DNA from: Betaproteobacteria bacterium
Lineage (GTDB): Bacteria > Pseudomonadota > Gammaproteobacteria > Burkholderiales > Usitatibacteraceae
Reading direction: 5' to 3'
NCBI GenBank assembly: GCA_016708825.1
Contig: JADJEZ010000016.1
Coordinates: 1-64,000, forward strand
Length of the DNA: 64,000 nucleotides
Shown: one piece after another, positions 47,765-55,518 of the stretch
Layout of the letters: each line of letters opens with the position of its first letter
How positions within the stretch are numbered: the first letter of the stretch is position 1
Notes under the pieces: model-generated
Seen by the model: only the letters and a program-made list of their open reading frames with translations
What the model was told of the DNA's origin: nothing
Databases searched by the model: none
Program-made: the position numbers and the translations under genes

Positions 47765-48699
47765 GTGCGCGCCCCTTCCTGCTTGGCGAGCTGCATGAGG
47801 AGCAGCTTCGAGCACGCGAGCACGACGGTGGTGATGAGGAAGAGGATCAGCCCCAGCTCGATCAACGCCGAGGTGTAGAGGTCGCCGACGGCCTCGGTGA
47901 ACTCGTTGGCGAGGGCGGAAGCGATGCTGTTGCCGGGCGCGAGGAGCGAGGCGCTCAGGCGGTGCGCGTTGCCGATCACGAAGGTGATGGCCATCGTCTC
48001 GCCCAGCGCGCGGCCCAGCCCCAGCATGACGCCGCCGATGACACCGACCTTCGTGTAGGGCAGCACCACGCGCCAGGTCACCTCCCAGGTCGTCGCCCCG
48101 AGTCCGTAGGCGCTCTCCTTGAGCAGCGGCGGCACGAGGTCGAAGACGTCGCGCATGACCGCGGTGATGAAGGGGATCACCATCACCGCGAGGATGATGC
48201 CCGCGGTCAGCATGCCGATGCCCATGGGCGGGCCCTGGAACAGCGCCCCGATCCCCGGGAGCTCGCCCAGCGAGTCGATGAGGAGCGGCTGGACGTGCTC
48301 CTGGAAGAGGGGCGCGAAGACGAAGAGGCCCCACATGCCGTAGATGATGCTGGGAATGGCCGCGAGCATCTCGATGGCGGTGCCCAGGGGGCGGCGCAGC
48401 CACGGCGGCGAAAGCTCGGTGAGGAAGAGCGCGATGCCGAAGCTCACGGGAATCGCGATCGCCATCGCGATGGCGGAGGTGACCAGCGTGCCGTATATCG
48501 GCACGAGCGCGCCGAAATCCTCCTGGACCGGGTCCCAGTTGTCGTTCCAGAGGAACGCGGCGCCGAACTTTTCGATCGACAGCGAACTGCCGATGAGGAG
48601 CGAGACGAGGATCGCCGCGAGCAGGCTGAAGACCCCGAACGCGAAGAACCGCGTGACGTTGCGGAAGATCGCGTCCATGAGGGCGTTGTTGCGGGTCAT
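47761..48699 (-). CDS. pstC: Phosphate ABC transporter permease PstC
   Basis: Inner-membrane permease, 312 residues, six helices plus a large periplasmic loop (FLWNDNWDPVQEDFGALVPI near 50). The EAA loop is LKESAYGLGATTWEVTWRVV near 205, followed by GGVMLGLGRALGETMAITFVIG, a PstC hallmark. It starts 70 bases after the pstS stop, beyond a stem-loop. Confidence 0.96.
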   Translation of the reverse strand: MTRNNALMDAIFRNVTRFFAFGVFSLLAAILVSLLIGSSLSIEKFGAAFLWNDNWDPVQEDFGALVPIYGTLVTSAIAMAIAIPVSFGIALFLTELSPPWLRRPLGTAIEMLAAIPSIIYGMWGLFVFAPLFQEHVQPLLIDSLGELPGIGALFQGPPMGIGMLTAGIILAVMVIPFITAVMRDVFDLVPPLLKESAYGLGATTWEVTWRVVLPYTKVGVIGGVMLGLGRALGETMAITFVIGNAHRLSASLLAPGNSIASALANEFTEAVGDLYTSALIELGLILFLITTVVLACSKLLLMQLAKQEGART

Positions 48700-48711
48700 C
48701 GCTGGCGTGCC

Positions 48712-48735
48712 TTCCCGGGCGCGCAGGCCCGGGAA
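48712..48735 (-). promoter_or_regulatory. Intercistronic stem-loop between pstS and pstC
   Basis: TTCCCGGGC and GCCCGGGAA form a perfect nine-pair stem with a six-base loop. There is no T-run on the transcript side, so it is not a strong terminator. Such hairpins after binding-protein genes commonly stabilise the upstream message and so give more receptor than permease. Confidence 0.6.
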
Positions 48736-48769
48736 TTGTCGCTCGTCGCAGGGCCCCCAGTATGCCCGA

Positions 48770-49807
48770 TCAGTAGACCGGCTTTCCGGAGGCGTCCTTC
48801 ACCTGCTTCCACTCGGACTGGATCACCTTCACCACCGCCTCGGGCATGGGGACGTAGTCGAGCTCGTCGGCCATCTTCTGCCCGTTGGCGAAAGCCCAGT
48901 CGAAGAACCTGAGCACTTCCCGGCCCGCCTCGGGCTTTTCCTGGACCTTGTGGATGAGGATGAAGGACGCGCCCGTGACCGGCCAGCTGCCGTCGCCGGG
49001 CTGCTCGGTGAGGATCACGCCCATGCCCGGCGTCTTCGACCACTGCGCGCCGGCCGCCGCCGCCTTGAACGACTTGTCGTCAGGGGAGACGAACTTGCCC
49101 GCGAGGTTTCGCATCTGGCCCGCGGCGAGCTTGTTCTGCTTGGCGTAGGCGTACTCGACGTAGCCCAGCGCGCCGTTGATCTTCTGCACGTAGGAGGCCA
49201 CGCCCTCGTTGCCCTTGCCGCCCACGCCGGCGGGCCACTTGACCGACGTGCCCTCGCCCACCGTGGTCTTCCAGTCGGCGCTCGCCTTGGAGAGATAGTT
49301 CGTCCAGAGGAACGTCGTGCCGGAGCCGTCGGAGCGGTGCACGACCGTGATGGTCGAGGAGGGCAGCTTCACGCCGGGGTTCACCGCCGCGATCGCCGCG
49401 TCGTTCCACTTCTTCACCTTGCCGAGATAGATGTCGGCGAGCAGCGCGCCGGTGAACTTGAGCTCCCCCGACTTCAGGCCCTTCAGGTGGAAGACCGGCA
49501 CGACGCCGCCCATGATCGCCGGGAACTGCAGGAGGCCGTGCTTCGCGAGGTCTTCCGCGCCGAGCGGCATGTCCGAGGCGCCGAAGTCCACGGTCTTGGC
49601 GGTGATCTGCTTGATGCCGCCGCCGGAGCCGATGGACTGGTAGTTCATCTTCGCGCCGGTCAGGACGTGATAGGCGGCGGCCCATTTCGCGTAGATGGGA
49701 TAGGGAAAGGTCGCGCCGGCGCCGGTGATGTCGGCGGCGAGCGCGGGGACGGTCGCAAACGCGCAGACGGCGGCCGCGGCGAGGCTTCTCTGGAGGCTGC
49801 GGATCAT
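48770..49807 (-). CDS. pstS: Phosphate-binding periplasmic protein
   Basis: Receptor of the Pst importer, 345 residues. The signal peptide (MIRSLQRSLAAAAVCAFATV, cleavage near ALA-AD) precedes ITGAGATFPYPIYAKWAAAY, the PstS N-terminal signature. Phosphate ligands are in GSGGGIKQITAKTVDFGASD near 60 and VVHRSDGSGTTFLWTNYLS near 160. PstS proteins usually discriminate against arsenate to varying degree; location within an arsenic gene region makes that property worth testing. A Pho box lies 59 to 76 bases upstream of the start. Confidence 0.97.
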   Translation of the reverse strand: MIRSLQRSLAAAAVCAFATVPALAADITGAGATFPYPIYAKWAAAYHVLTGAKMNYQSIGSGGGIKQITAKTVDFGASDMPLGAEDLAKHGLLQFPAIMGGVVPVFHLKGLKSGELKFTGALLADIYLGKVKKWNDAAIAAVNPGVKLPSSTITVVHRSDGSGTTFLWTNYLSKASADWKTTVGEGTSVKWPAGVGGKGNEGVASYVQKINGALGYVEYAYAKQNKLAAGQMRNLAGKFVSPDDKSFKAAAAGAQWSKTPGMGVILTEQPGDGSWPVTGASFILIHKVQEKPEAGREVLRFFDWAFANGQKMADELDYVPMPEAVVKVIQSEWKQVKDASGKPVY

Positions 49808-49865
49808 GGGAACTCCTGGTGAAAGGAATGCGGGGAACTTCCGGCTGCGATTCTAGGGATCGCGC

Positions 49866-49883
49866 GTGACGGTTCCGTGACAC
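49866..49883 (-). promoter_or_regulatory. Pho box upstream of pstS
   Basis: On the minus strand GTGTCAC-GGAA-CCGTCAC gives two seven-base repeats with the 11-base period of the PhoB site (consensus CTGTCAT-N4-CTGTCAT). It is placed correctly to activate pstS under phosphate limitation. Confidence 0.6.
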
Positions 49884-49959
49884 CCGGGCGGGGTGCGCAT
49901 ACCCCCCTGCGCATGTCCCTTGCCTTTTCTCAATGACCAGGGGACCCCCCCCCGTCCGT

Positions 49960-49977
49960 TGATCCATGTCTGATCCA
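49960..49977 (+). promoter_or_regulatory. Direct repeat TGATCCA-N4-TGATCCA upstream of the arrA-like gene
   Basis: Two identical seven-base units are spaced by four bases, the 11-base period used by OmpR/PhoB-type response regulators, but the sequence is not a Pho box. It ends 63 bases before the GTG start of the reductase gene, a reasonable place for an activator site. No cognate regulator is encoded in the window. Confidence 0.45.
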
Positions 49978-50040
49978 AGTCAAGCCTGGGACGGCTTCAT
50001 CGTTTGAAATGGTGGCATTCCGGCCAACAGGAGGCTTCCC

Positions 50041-52593
50041 GTGAAACTCAACAGAAGGCAGTTCATCCAGGCTTCCGCCACGATGGCCGGCTTCATCGCC
50101 ACGGGCTGCGCCATGCAGCCGGGGATCCCCGTCACGAACGCCATGGCCCTTCGCAAGGCGAAGGCCGCCGGGCCGGCGAAAGGCGCGTGGGTGTCCACCG
50201 CCTGCCAGGGCTGCACCCAGTGGTGCGCGATCCAGATCTTCGTGGAAAACGGCCGCGCCGTTCGCGTGCGCGGCAACCCCAACAGCAAGACCAACCACGG
50301 CTACGTCTGCCCGCGCGGCCACCTCATCCCGCAGCAGACCTACGACCCCGACCGCATCAAGGTGCCGATGAAGCGCACCAACCCGAAGAAGGGCCGCGGC
50401 GTCGATCCGAAGTGGGTGCCGATCAGCTGGGACGAGGCGCTCGACATCGTCGCCGGCAAGATGGTCGAGCTGCACAACAACAAGGAAACGGACAAGTTCT
50501 GCTACATCCGCGGCCGCTACTCCTCGACGTCCACGGGCCTGCTCTACGGCACGCTGCCGAAGGTTTTCGGCACCTCGAACTACTTCTCGCACAGCGCCAT
50601 CTGCGCCGAGGCCGAGAAGATGGGGCCGGGCCTCACGCAGGGGTTCTTCGGATACCGCGACTACGATCTCGAGCACACCAACTGCCTCGTAGCCTGGGGC
50701 AACGACCCGCTTTCCTCCAACCGGATGGTGCCCAACACCATCCGCCGCTTCGGCGAGATCCTCGCCCGCGGCACCGTCGTCGCGGTCGACCCGCGCCTGT
50801 CCAACGTCGCCTCCAAGGCCCAGGAGTGGCTCCCGATCAAGCCGGGAACCGACGGCGCGCTCGCCAGCGCCATCGCCCACGTGATGCTGGTCGAAGGGCT
50901 GTGGAACCGGGAGTTCGTGGGCGACTTCAAGGACGGCAGAAACCTGTTCGCCGCCGGGGCAACGGTCGACGAGGCCGCCTTCGCCGAGAAGGAGACCCAC
51001 GGCCTGGTGAAGTGGTGGAACCTGGAGCTCAAGGACAAGACCGCGGCCTGGGCGGAGAAGGAAACGCTCATACCGGCGGCGCAAACGATCCGCGTGGCGC
51101 GCGCCATCGGCAAGGCTGCCCCGAAGGTCGCCGTGTGGATGGGCCCGGGCGTGGCGATGAACCCGCGCGGAACCTACGCCGCCATGGCGGTACACGCGCT
51201 GAACGGGCTGGCGGGCTCGATCGACGTCGAGGGCGGGACGCTGCAGAGTTCCAGCGTGCCCCTGGGCAAGTTCCCGAGCGCCGACAAGTACGTGAGCGAC
51301 CAGGCCAAGGCCGCCAGCAAGGGCAAGAAGCTCGACGGCCGCGGCGCCAAGGACATGCCCGCGATGATGGGTGCGAAGCCCGGCAGCGGCGTGGTGACCA
51401 ACAACATCGCCAACGGCATGCTCAAGGACCCGGGCGCGGTGAAGGTCCTGATGAGCTCGTGGACCAACTTCAACTTCTCGTGCACCGAGCCGGCACGCTG
51501 GGACAAGGCGCTCGCCGCCGTGCCCTTCTTCGTGCACCTGGTCACCAACCCGTCGGAGATGACGCAGTTCGCCGACGTCGTGCTTCCGTCGACCTTCAAC
51601 TCGAGCGAGGGCTTCTCGGTCATCTCGAACTCGGGCAACACCTACGGCTATGCCGCGATCCAGCAACCGACGGCCAAGCGCCTGTGGGACGTGAAGCAGG
51701 AGGAGACCGAGGTGATGTGGCTCCTGGCCGCGAAGCTGCGCGACAAGGGCTTGCCGAACCTCTTCGACTACTACTCGAAGGAGTTCAAGGATCCGCAGAC
51801 GGGCAAGCTCCCGACCAACGAAATGGAGTTCACCGAGATCGCGGCCAAAATCTCGAGCGCGCCGATGTGGATGCCGAAGGATCCGATCAAGGGCGACAAG
51901 ATCGACGGCTGGGACGACTTCCGCAAGAAGGGAATGTTCAGCGGCGCGAAGTACTCGTTCAAGAAGGGCTGGGGCGGGAAGTTCAATACCGCCACCAAGA
52001 AGTTCGAGTTCTTCAGCGAAACGCTCAAGAAAGGCCTCACGGAGCACGCGAAGAAGTACGAGACCACGACCGACGACATCCTGGCCGCGACGGGCTACGT
52101 CGCGCGCGGCGATCTCGCGTTCGTCCCGCACTACGAGCCGCCGAAGCGCCACGGCAGCCTCCACGAATACCCGTTCGACTTCATCGACTACAAGTCGCGC
52201 CTGAACCGCGAGGGACGCTCGCAGAACCTGCCGTGGTACCAGGAGTTCAAGAAGGTCGATCCGGGCGACGTGTCCTGGGAGGACGTGATCAAGATGAACC
52301 CGGCCGACGGCGCGAAGCTGGCGCTCAAGACCGGCGACATGGTGAAGGTCACTTCGTCCGTGGGCTCGATCGTCGTGAAGTTGAAGCTCTGGGAAGGCGT
52401 GCGCCCCGGCACCGTGACCAAGGCCTACGGCCAGGGCCACTGGGCCTACGGCCGCGTGGCCACCCGGGACTACGCACGCGCTCTGCCACTGGGCGGCAAC
52501 AACAACGAGATCCTCGTCGACGACTACGACCGCTTGAGCGGCGCCACGGCCCGCAACGGCGGGTTCACCGGCGTGCGCATCCAGAAGGCCTGA
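50041..52593 (+). CDS. arrA: Molybdopterin oxidoreductase resembling respiratory arsenate reductase ArrA
   Basis: 850-residue catalytic subunit of the DMSO-reductase family. A Tat signal (NRRQFIQAS) exports the folded enzyme. A [4Fe-4S] site C55xxC58xxxC62...C90 is present. Cys188 in SHSAICAEAEK is the molybdenum ligand. Motifs I recall from Shewanella ArrA are all here: RGRY (157-160), His184-Ser185, Lys193 and Tyr205 (FFGYRDYDLE). These correspond to the described arsenate-binding set. KVPMKRTNPKKG, DPLSSNRMVP, NFNFSCTEPARWDKA and GQGHWAYGR are further shared blocks. ArxA-type arsenite oxidases carry GRGWG instead of RGRY, as I recall. The GTG start has AGGAGG six bases upstream. Alternatives are ArxA, or polysulfide, thiosulfate, selenate or tetrathionate reductase. 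ArrA is the best reading, with the electron donor (CymA-like) not in the window. Confidence 0.78.
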   Translation: MKLNRRQFIQASATMAGFIATGCAMQPGIPVTNAMALRKAKAAGPAKGAWVSTACQGCTQWCAIQIFVENGRAVRVRGNPNSKTNHGYVCPRGHLIPQQTYDPDRIKVPMKRTNPKKGRGVDPKWVPISWDEALDIVAGKMVELHNNKETDKFCYIRGRYSSTSTGLLYGTLPKVFGTSNYFSHSAICAEAEKMGPGLTQGFFGYRDYDLEHTNCLVAWGNDPLSSNRMVPNTIRRFGEILARGTVVAVDPRLSNVASKAQEWLPIKPGTDGALASAIAHVMLVEGLWNREFVGDFKDGRNLFAAGATVDEAAFAEKETHGLVKWWNLELKDKTAAWAEKETLIPAAQTIRVARAIGKAAPKVAVWMGPGVAMNPRGTYAAMAVHALNGLAGSIDVEGGTLQSSSVPLGKFPSADKYVSDQAKAASKGKKLDGRGAKDMPAMMGAKPGSGVVTNNIANGMLKDPGAVKVLMSSWTNFNFSCTEPARWDKALAAVPFFVHLVTNPSEMTQFADVVLPSTFNSSEGFSVISNSGNTYGYAAIQQPTAKRLWDVKQEETEVMWLLAAKLRDKGLPNLFDYYSKEFKDPQTGKLPTNEMEFTEIAAKISSAPMWMPKDPIKGDKIDGWDDFRKKGMFSGAKYSFKKGWGGKFNTATKKFEFFSETLKKGLTEHAKKYETTTDDILAATGYVARGDLAFVPHYEPPKRHGSLHEYPFDFIDYKSRLNREGRSQNLPWYQEFKKVDPGDVSWEDVIKMNPADGAKLALKTGDMVKVTSSVGSIVVKLKLWEGVRPGTVTKAYGQGHWAYGRVATRDYARALPLGGNNNEILVDDYDRLSGATARNGGFTGVRIQKA

Positions 52594-52623
52594 CCCCCGA
52601 CACGCGAGCCACAGGAGAAGAAA

Positions 52624-53391
52624 ATGAGATTCGGAATGGTGATCGACCTCCAGCGCTGCGTGGGATGCGGAGCATGCGCCATAGCCTGCAAGGCGGAGAA
52701 CAACACGCGCACGCGCGGCGACGGCCAGAGCTACAACTGGGCCGACTTCGTGATGAAGACCGAGGGGACCTTCCCCAACGTCTCGCACTGGGTGATGCCG
52801 GTGCTGTGCAACCACTGCTCCAACGCGCCCTGCGTCGAGGTCTGCCCGACGGAGCCCAAGGCGATGTTCAAGACGCCCGAGGGCGTCACCATGCACGACA
52901 CGGAACAGTGCATCGGCTGCCGGCGCTGCCAGCGCGCGTGCCCGTACAGCGCCGGGAACTCGGGCCTGGAAAGCCTCGACGGCGCGACCTACAGCGTCAT
53001 CAGCTTCAATCCCGAGAACAAGCCGACGCAGCCCTTCTGGGCCGACAAGGCGGCGGCGATTCCCGGGTGCACGGCCTCCGCGGCCGACGTCGCCAAGGCT
53101 GCCGGCGCGGCGATTCCCGCGCTGAACGCGTTCGCAGAAGGCGACGTGAAGGCCATCCGCTCGGAAGGCTGCGTGGAGAAGTGCACGTTCTGCTACCACC
53201 GCACGAGCAACGGGCTGCAGCCGGCCTGCGTCGAGGTCTGCCCGTCCAAGGCGCGCATCTTCGGCGACCAGGACGATCCGAACTCGGAGATCGCGAAGGT
53301 CCTGAAGGCGCAGAAGTCCTTCCGCCTGCAGGAGGACAAGGGCACGAAGCCGAACGTCCACTACATCAACCAGTACAGCGCGCGCACCTGA
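52624..53391 (+). CDS. arrB: Four-cluster ferredoxin subunit resembling ArrB
   Basis: 255-residue electron-transfer partner of the reductase. Sixteen cysteines form four [4Fe-4S] sites: CVGCGACAIACK near 15, CNHCSNAPCVEVCP near 62, CIGCRRCQRACPYSAG near 97, and CTFCYHRTSNG...CVEVCPSKA near 180-210. There is no signal peptide, as expected for a subunit carried out by the Tat signal of its partner. The N-terminus MRFGMVIDLQRCVGCGACA matches the ArrB/PsrB pattern. No membrane anchor gene (NrfD/ArrC type) follows, as in the two-gene arr operons of Shewanella. It is 30 bases downstream of arrA and is followed by a strong terminator. Confidence 0.85.
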   Translation: MRFGMVIDLQRCVGCGACAIACKAENNTRTRGDGQSYNWADFVMKTEGTFPNVSHWVMPVLCNHCSNAPCVEVCPTEPKAMFKTPEGVTMHDTEQCIGCRRCQRACPYSAGNSGLESLDGATYSVISFNPENKPTQPFWADKAAAIPGCTASAADVAKAAGAAIPALNAFAEGDVKAIRSEGCVEKCTFCYHRTSNGLQPACVEVCPSKARIFGDQDDPNSEIAKVLKAQKSFRLQEDKGTKPNVHYINQYSART

Positions 53392-53409
53392 ACGCACGCG
53401 CGATAGACT

Positions 53410-53439
53410 GGGGGCGGGATTCTCCCGCCCCCTTTTTTT
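53410..53439 (+). terminator. Rho-independent terminator after arrAB
   Basis: GGGGGCGGGA and TCCCGCCCCC form a perfect ten-pair stem with a TTC loop, followed directly by seven T. It lies between arrB and the TorD-like gene, so the chaperone would be made from partial read-through or its own promoter. Confidence 0.92.
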
Positions 53440-53450
53440 CGAGGAGCCCC

Positions 53451-54086
53451 ATGGCCGACGATGAAGCGAGAAGCGGTGCCGCCCGCGCAGACCTGTGCCG
53501 GTTCCTGGCCGCCTGCTACTACGAGCCGGATGCGCGGTTCGCCGAGGAGCGGCTCTTCGAGTCCATGGCCGAGGCTGCCGGCCGGGTGGATCCGGGCCTC
53601 GCGGAGGCCGCCCGGCGCCTGGGCGAGGCGTTCGCCTCCGACACGCTCGACGACCTGCTCCTCGACTACACGCGGCTTTTCCTGGGGCCGGTGGACACGC
53701 TCGCCAAGCCCTACGGCTCGGTGTGGCTGGGCAAGGAGAAGACGCTCATGCAGGACTCCACGATGGACGTCCTGGCACTCTACGAGGAGGGTGGCTTCGA
53801 GATCGCGGAGGATTTCCGCGAGCTGCCGGACCACGTCGCCGCCGAGCTCGAGTTCCTCTACCTGCTTCTCTTCCGCGAGAACAGCGCCCGCCGGGACGCG
53901 CAGTCCCAGGCGCTTTCGGAAAACGCGGACCTCAAGCGCCGGTTCCTCGGTGGGCATCTCGGGCGATGGGCAGGGCCCTTCTGCGAAGCCGTGCGCGGCG
54001 GGGCGCGATCCGACTTCTATCGTGCGCTGGCCGACCTGACCGACCGCTTCATCGCCACGGAGGCGCGGCGGGCCGTCGCCGGCTGA
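53451..54086 (+). CDS. TorD/DmsD-family chaperone for the molybdoenzyme
   Basis: 211-residue all-helical protein of the TorD superfamily, which binds Tat signal peptides and guides cofactor insertion. The pattern DDLLLDYTRLFLGPVDTLAKPYGS near 65-88 is the family signature (YxxLFxGP), followed by VWLGKEKTLM and LPDHVAAELEFLYLLL near 120. It is analogous to ArrD of arsenate-respiring bacteria. The ATG at 53451 is preceded by GAGGAG, 12 bases after the terminator T-run, and is followed by the YqeB-like gene after 18 bases. Confidence 0.88.
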   Translation: MADDEARSGAARADLCRFLAACYYEPDARFAEERLFESMAEAAGRVDPGLAEAARRLGEAFASDTLDDLLLDYTRLFLGPVDTLAKPYGSVWLGKEKTLMQDSTMDVLALYEEGGFEIAEDFRELPDHVAAELEFLYLLLFRENSARRDAQSQALSENADLKRRFLGGHLGRWAGPFCEAVRGGARSDFYRALADLTDRFIATEARRAVAG

Positions 54087-54104
54087 CGCACAGGGAAGAG
54101 GCCC

Positions 54105-54902
54105 GTGGCCCGGCTGGTCGTTCGAGGCGCAGGCGATGTCGGGTCGGCCGTCGCGTGGCATCTGCGCGCGGCGGGGCACGCGGTCGTCCTGCATGACCGG
54201 ACGCGCCCCTCCCATCACCGCCGGGGCATGGCGTTCACGGACGCGTACTTCGAGGGCGTGTGCACGCTTGCGGGCGTGCTGGCCAAGCGCGCCACCTCCA
54301 CGGCGAGCCTCGGCCGGATGCTCTCCTGCGGGCATGCATTGCCCGTGACCGACGCCGATTTCGACGGGATTCTCGTGGCGCTGGAACCCGACGGCATCGT
54401 CGATGCGCGCATGCGAAAGCACGACGTGCCCGAATCGCAGCGCGGCCGCACCCGCCTCGCCGTCGGGCTCGGGCCCGGTTTTCTCGCAGGCGACAACGCC
54501 GATATCGTGATCGAGACCGCCTGGGGCGATGCCCTCGGTGCCATCATCCGGGATGGGCGCGCGAGCGACTACTCGGGTGAGCCACGACCCCTCGGCGGCA
54601 TGAGCCGCGAACGCTACGCCCGTGCCCCGGTCGACGGCATCTTCGAGACGACGAGCGCGATCGGCGGTCTCGTCCACGAAGGCGAGCCGGTCGCGCGTGT
54701 CGGCGAACGGACGATCCTCGCCCCGTTGGCCGGTATCCTTCGCGGGTTGACCCACGACGGCGCCATCGTCTCGCGAGGCGGGAAGATCGTCGAGGTCGAC
54801 CCGCGGGGAGACCCTTCGGCCGCCTTCGGGATCGGCGAGCGCCCCGGGCGCATCGCCGCAGGCGTGGTGGCGGCGGTCGAGGATGCGTTGCGGCATCATT
54901 GA
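54105..54902 (+). CDS. yqeB: YqeB-like protein (EF2563 family, molybdenum-hydroxylase maturation)
   Basis: 265 residues. The N-terminus has a dinucleotide-binding motif (VVRGAGDVGSAVAWHLRAAG). VDARMRKHD near 100, VGLGPGFLAGDNADIVIETAWG near 125 and the C-terminal APVDGIFETTSAIGGLVHEGEPVA and LAPLAGILRGLTHDG blocks match the EF2563/YqeB family. That family is usually linked to selenium-dependent molybdenum hydroxylases. Here no xanthine-dehydrogenase-type genes are near. Instead it follows a DMSO-reductase-family operon. It may provide or modify the molybdenum cofactor for the reductase, but this is inference. The start is GTG. Confidence 0.82.
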   Translation: MARLVVRGAGDVGSAVAWHLRAAGHAVVLHDRTRPSHHRRGMAFTDAYFEGVCTLAGVLAKRATSTASLGRMLSCGHALPVTDADFDGILVALEPDGIVDARMRKHDVPESQRGRTRLAVGLGPGFLAGDNADIVIETAWGDALGAIIRDGRASDYSGEPRPLGGMSRERYARAPVDGIFETTSAIGGLVHEGEPVARVGERTILAPLAGILRGLTHDGAIVSRGGKIVEVDPRGDPSAAFGIGERPGRIAAGVVAAVEDALRHH

Positions 54903-54907
54903 CGGCC

Positions 54908-55462
54908 ATGCCCCCCGCCGAACCCGCCCTGCCCTGCCTGCTCGACGCGTGGAAGCACCACGAGTCGGAGTTGCGCGGTTTCCTCATGCGCCGCGTGGCC
55001 GACGGTCACCTTGCCGACGACCTGCTCCAGGAGGTGTTCCTGAAGGCGATCCGCCAGGGGCTTGGCTTCTGCGAAATCGACAATCCCCGCGCCTGGCTGT
55101 TCCAGGTTGCGCGCAACGCGATGATCGATCACGCCCGACTCGCGAAGGCCGAGGTCCCGTTGCCCGACGACCTGCCGTCGGCCGAAGTGGAGGCCCTGGC
55201 GCCGATCGACCGGATGACCGAGTGCCTCGGTCGGGTATTGACCGAAATCCCCGCCGATGATGCGGAAATCGTCCGCAAATGCGACCTGGAAGGCATGAAG
55301 CAGAAGGATTTCGCCGATGCTGCCGGCCTCACCCTGCCTGCCGCCAAGTCGCGCCTGCTTCGCGCCCGGGCCCGGCTTCGCGAGGTCATGACCACCAACT
55401 GCCAGGTGACCCTGGACGATTCCGGCAACGTCTGCTGCTTCGTTCCCCGCAGTTCCCCTTGA
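54908..55462 (+). CDS. sigZ: ECF sigma factor, SigZ type
   Basis: 184 residues. Region 2 (ELRGFLMRRVADGHLADDLLQEVFLKA) and the DHARLAKAE linker are followed by region 4 (IVRKCDLEGMKQKDFADAAGL and LPAAKSRLLRARARLRE). The C-terminal tail contains three cysteines (TTNCQVTLDDSGNVCCFVPR), the SigZ hallmark that may bind metal or metalloid directly, since no anti-sigma factor is encoded beside it. The ATG at 54908 is chosen; a TTG at 54899 is an alternative. It begins five bases after the yqeB stop and is followed by a candidate ECF promoter and the permease gene. Confidence 0.88.
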   Translation: MPPAEPALPCLLDAWKHHESELRGFLMRRVADGHLADDLLQEVFLKAIRQGLGFCEIDNPRAWLFQVARNAMIDHARLAKAEVPLPDDLPSAEVEALAPIDRMTECLGRVLTEIPADDAEIVRKCDLEGMKQKDFADAAGLTLPAAKSRLLRARARLREVMTTNCQVTLDDSGNVCCFVPRSSP

Positions 55463-55484
55463 GGCCGTCGCGGCCGGCATGACC

Positions 55485-55510
55485 TGAATCCTTTTCCGGG
55501 CCCGCTCGTC
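55485..55510 (+). promoter_or_regulatory. Candidate ECF-type promoter TGAATCC-N15-CGTC
   Basis: The region between sigZ and the permease gene holds TGAATCC (55485-55491) and CGTC (55507-55510) with a 15-base spacer, the pattern of an extracytoplasmic-function sigma promoter. It could be recognised by the SigZ encoded just upstream, so the sigma factor would control its own downstream operon. Confidence 0.4.
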
Positions 55511-55518
55511 TTCAGGGC

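Noticed and set aside
49945..49953. Run of nine C upstream of the arrA-like gene as a phase-variation tract
   Set aside because: It lies outside any promoter spacer or coding region that I can define, and homopolymers in this assembly are error-prone.
49960..49980. FNR site TTGAT...ATCCAA upstream of the arrA-like gene
   Set aside because: The half-sites are not four bases apart; the direct-repeat reading fits the sequence better.
54899..54907. TTG start for sigZ at 54899
   Set aside because: It would overlap the yqeB stop and adds only three residues; the ATG at 54908 is simpler.
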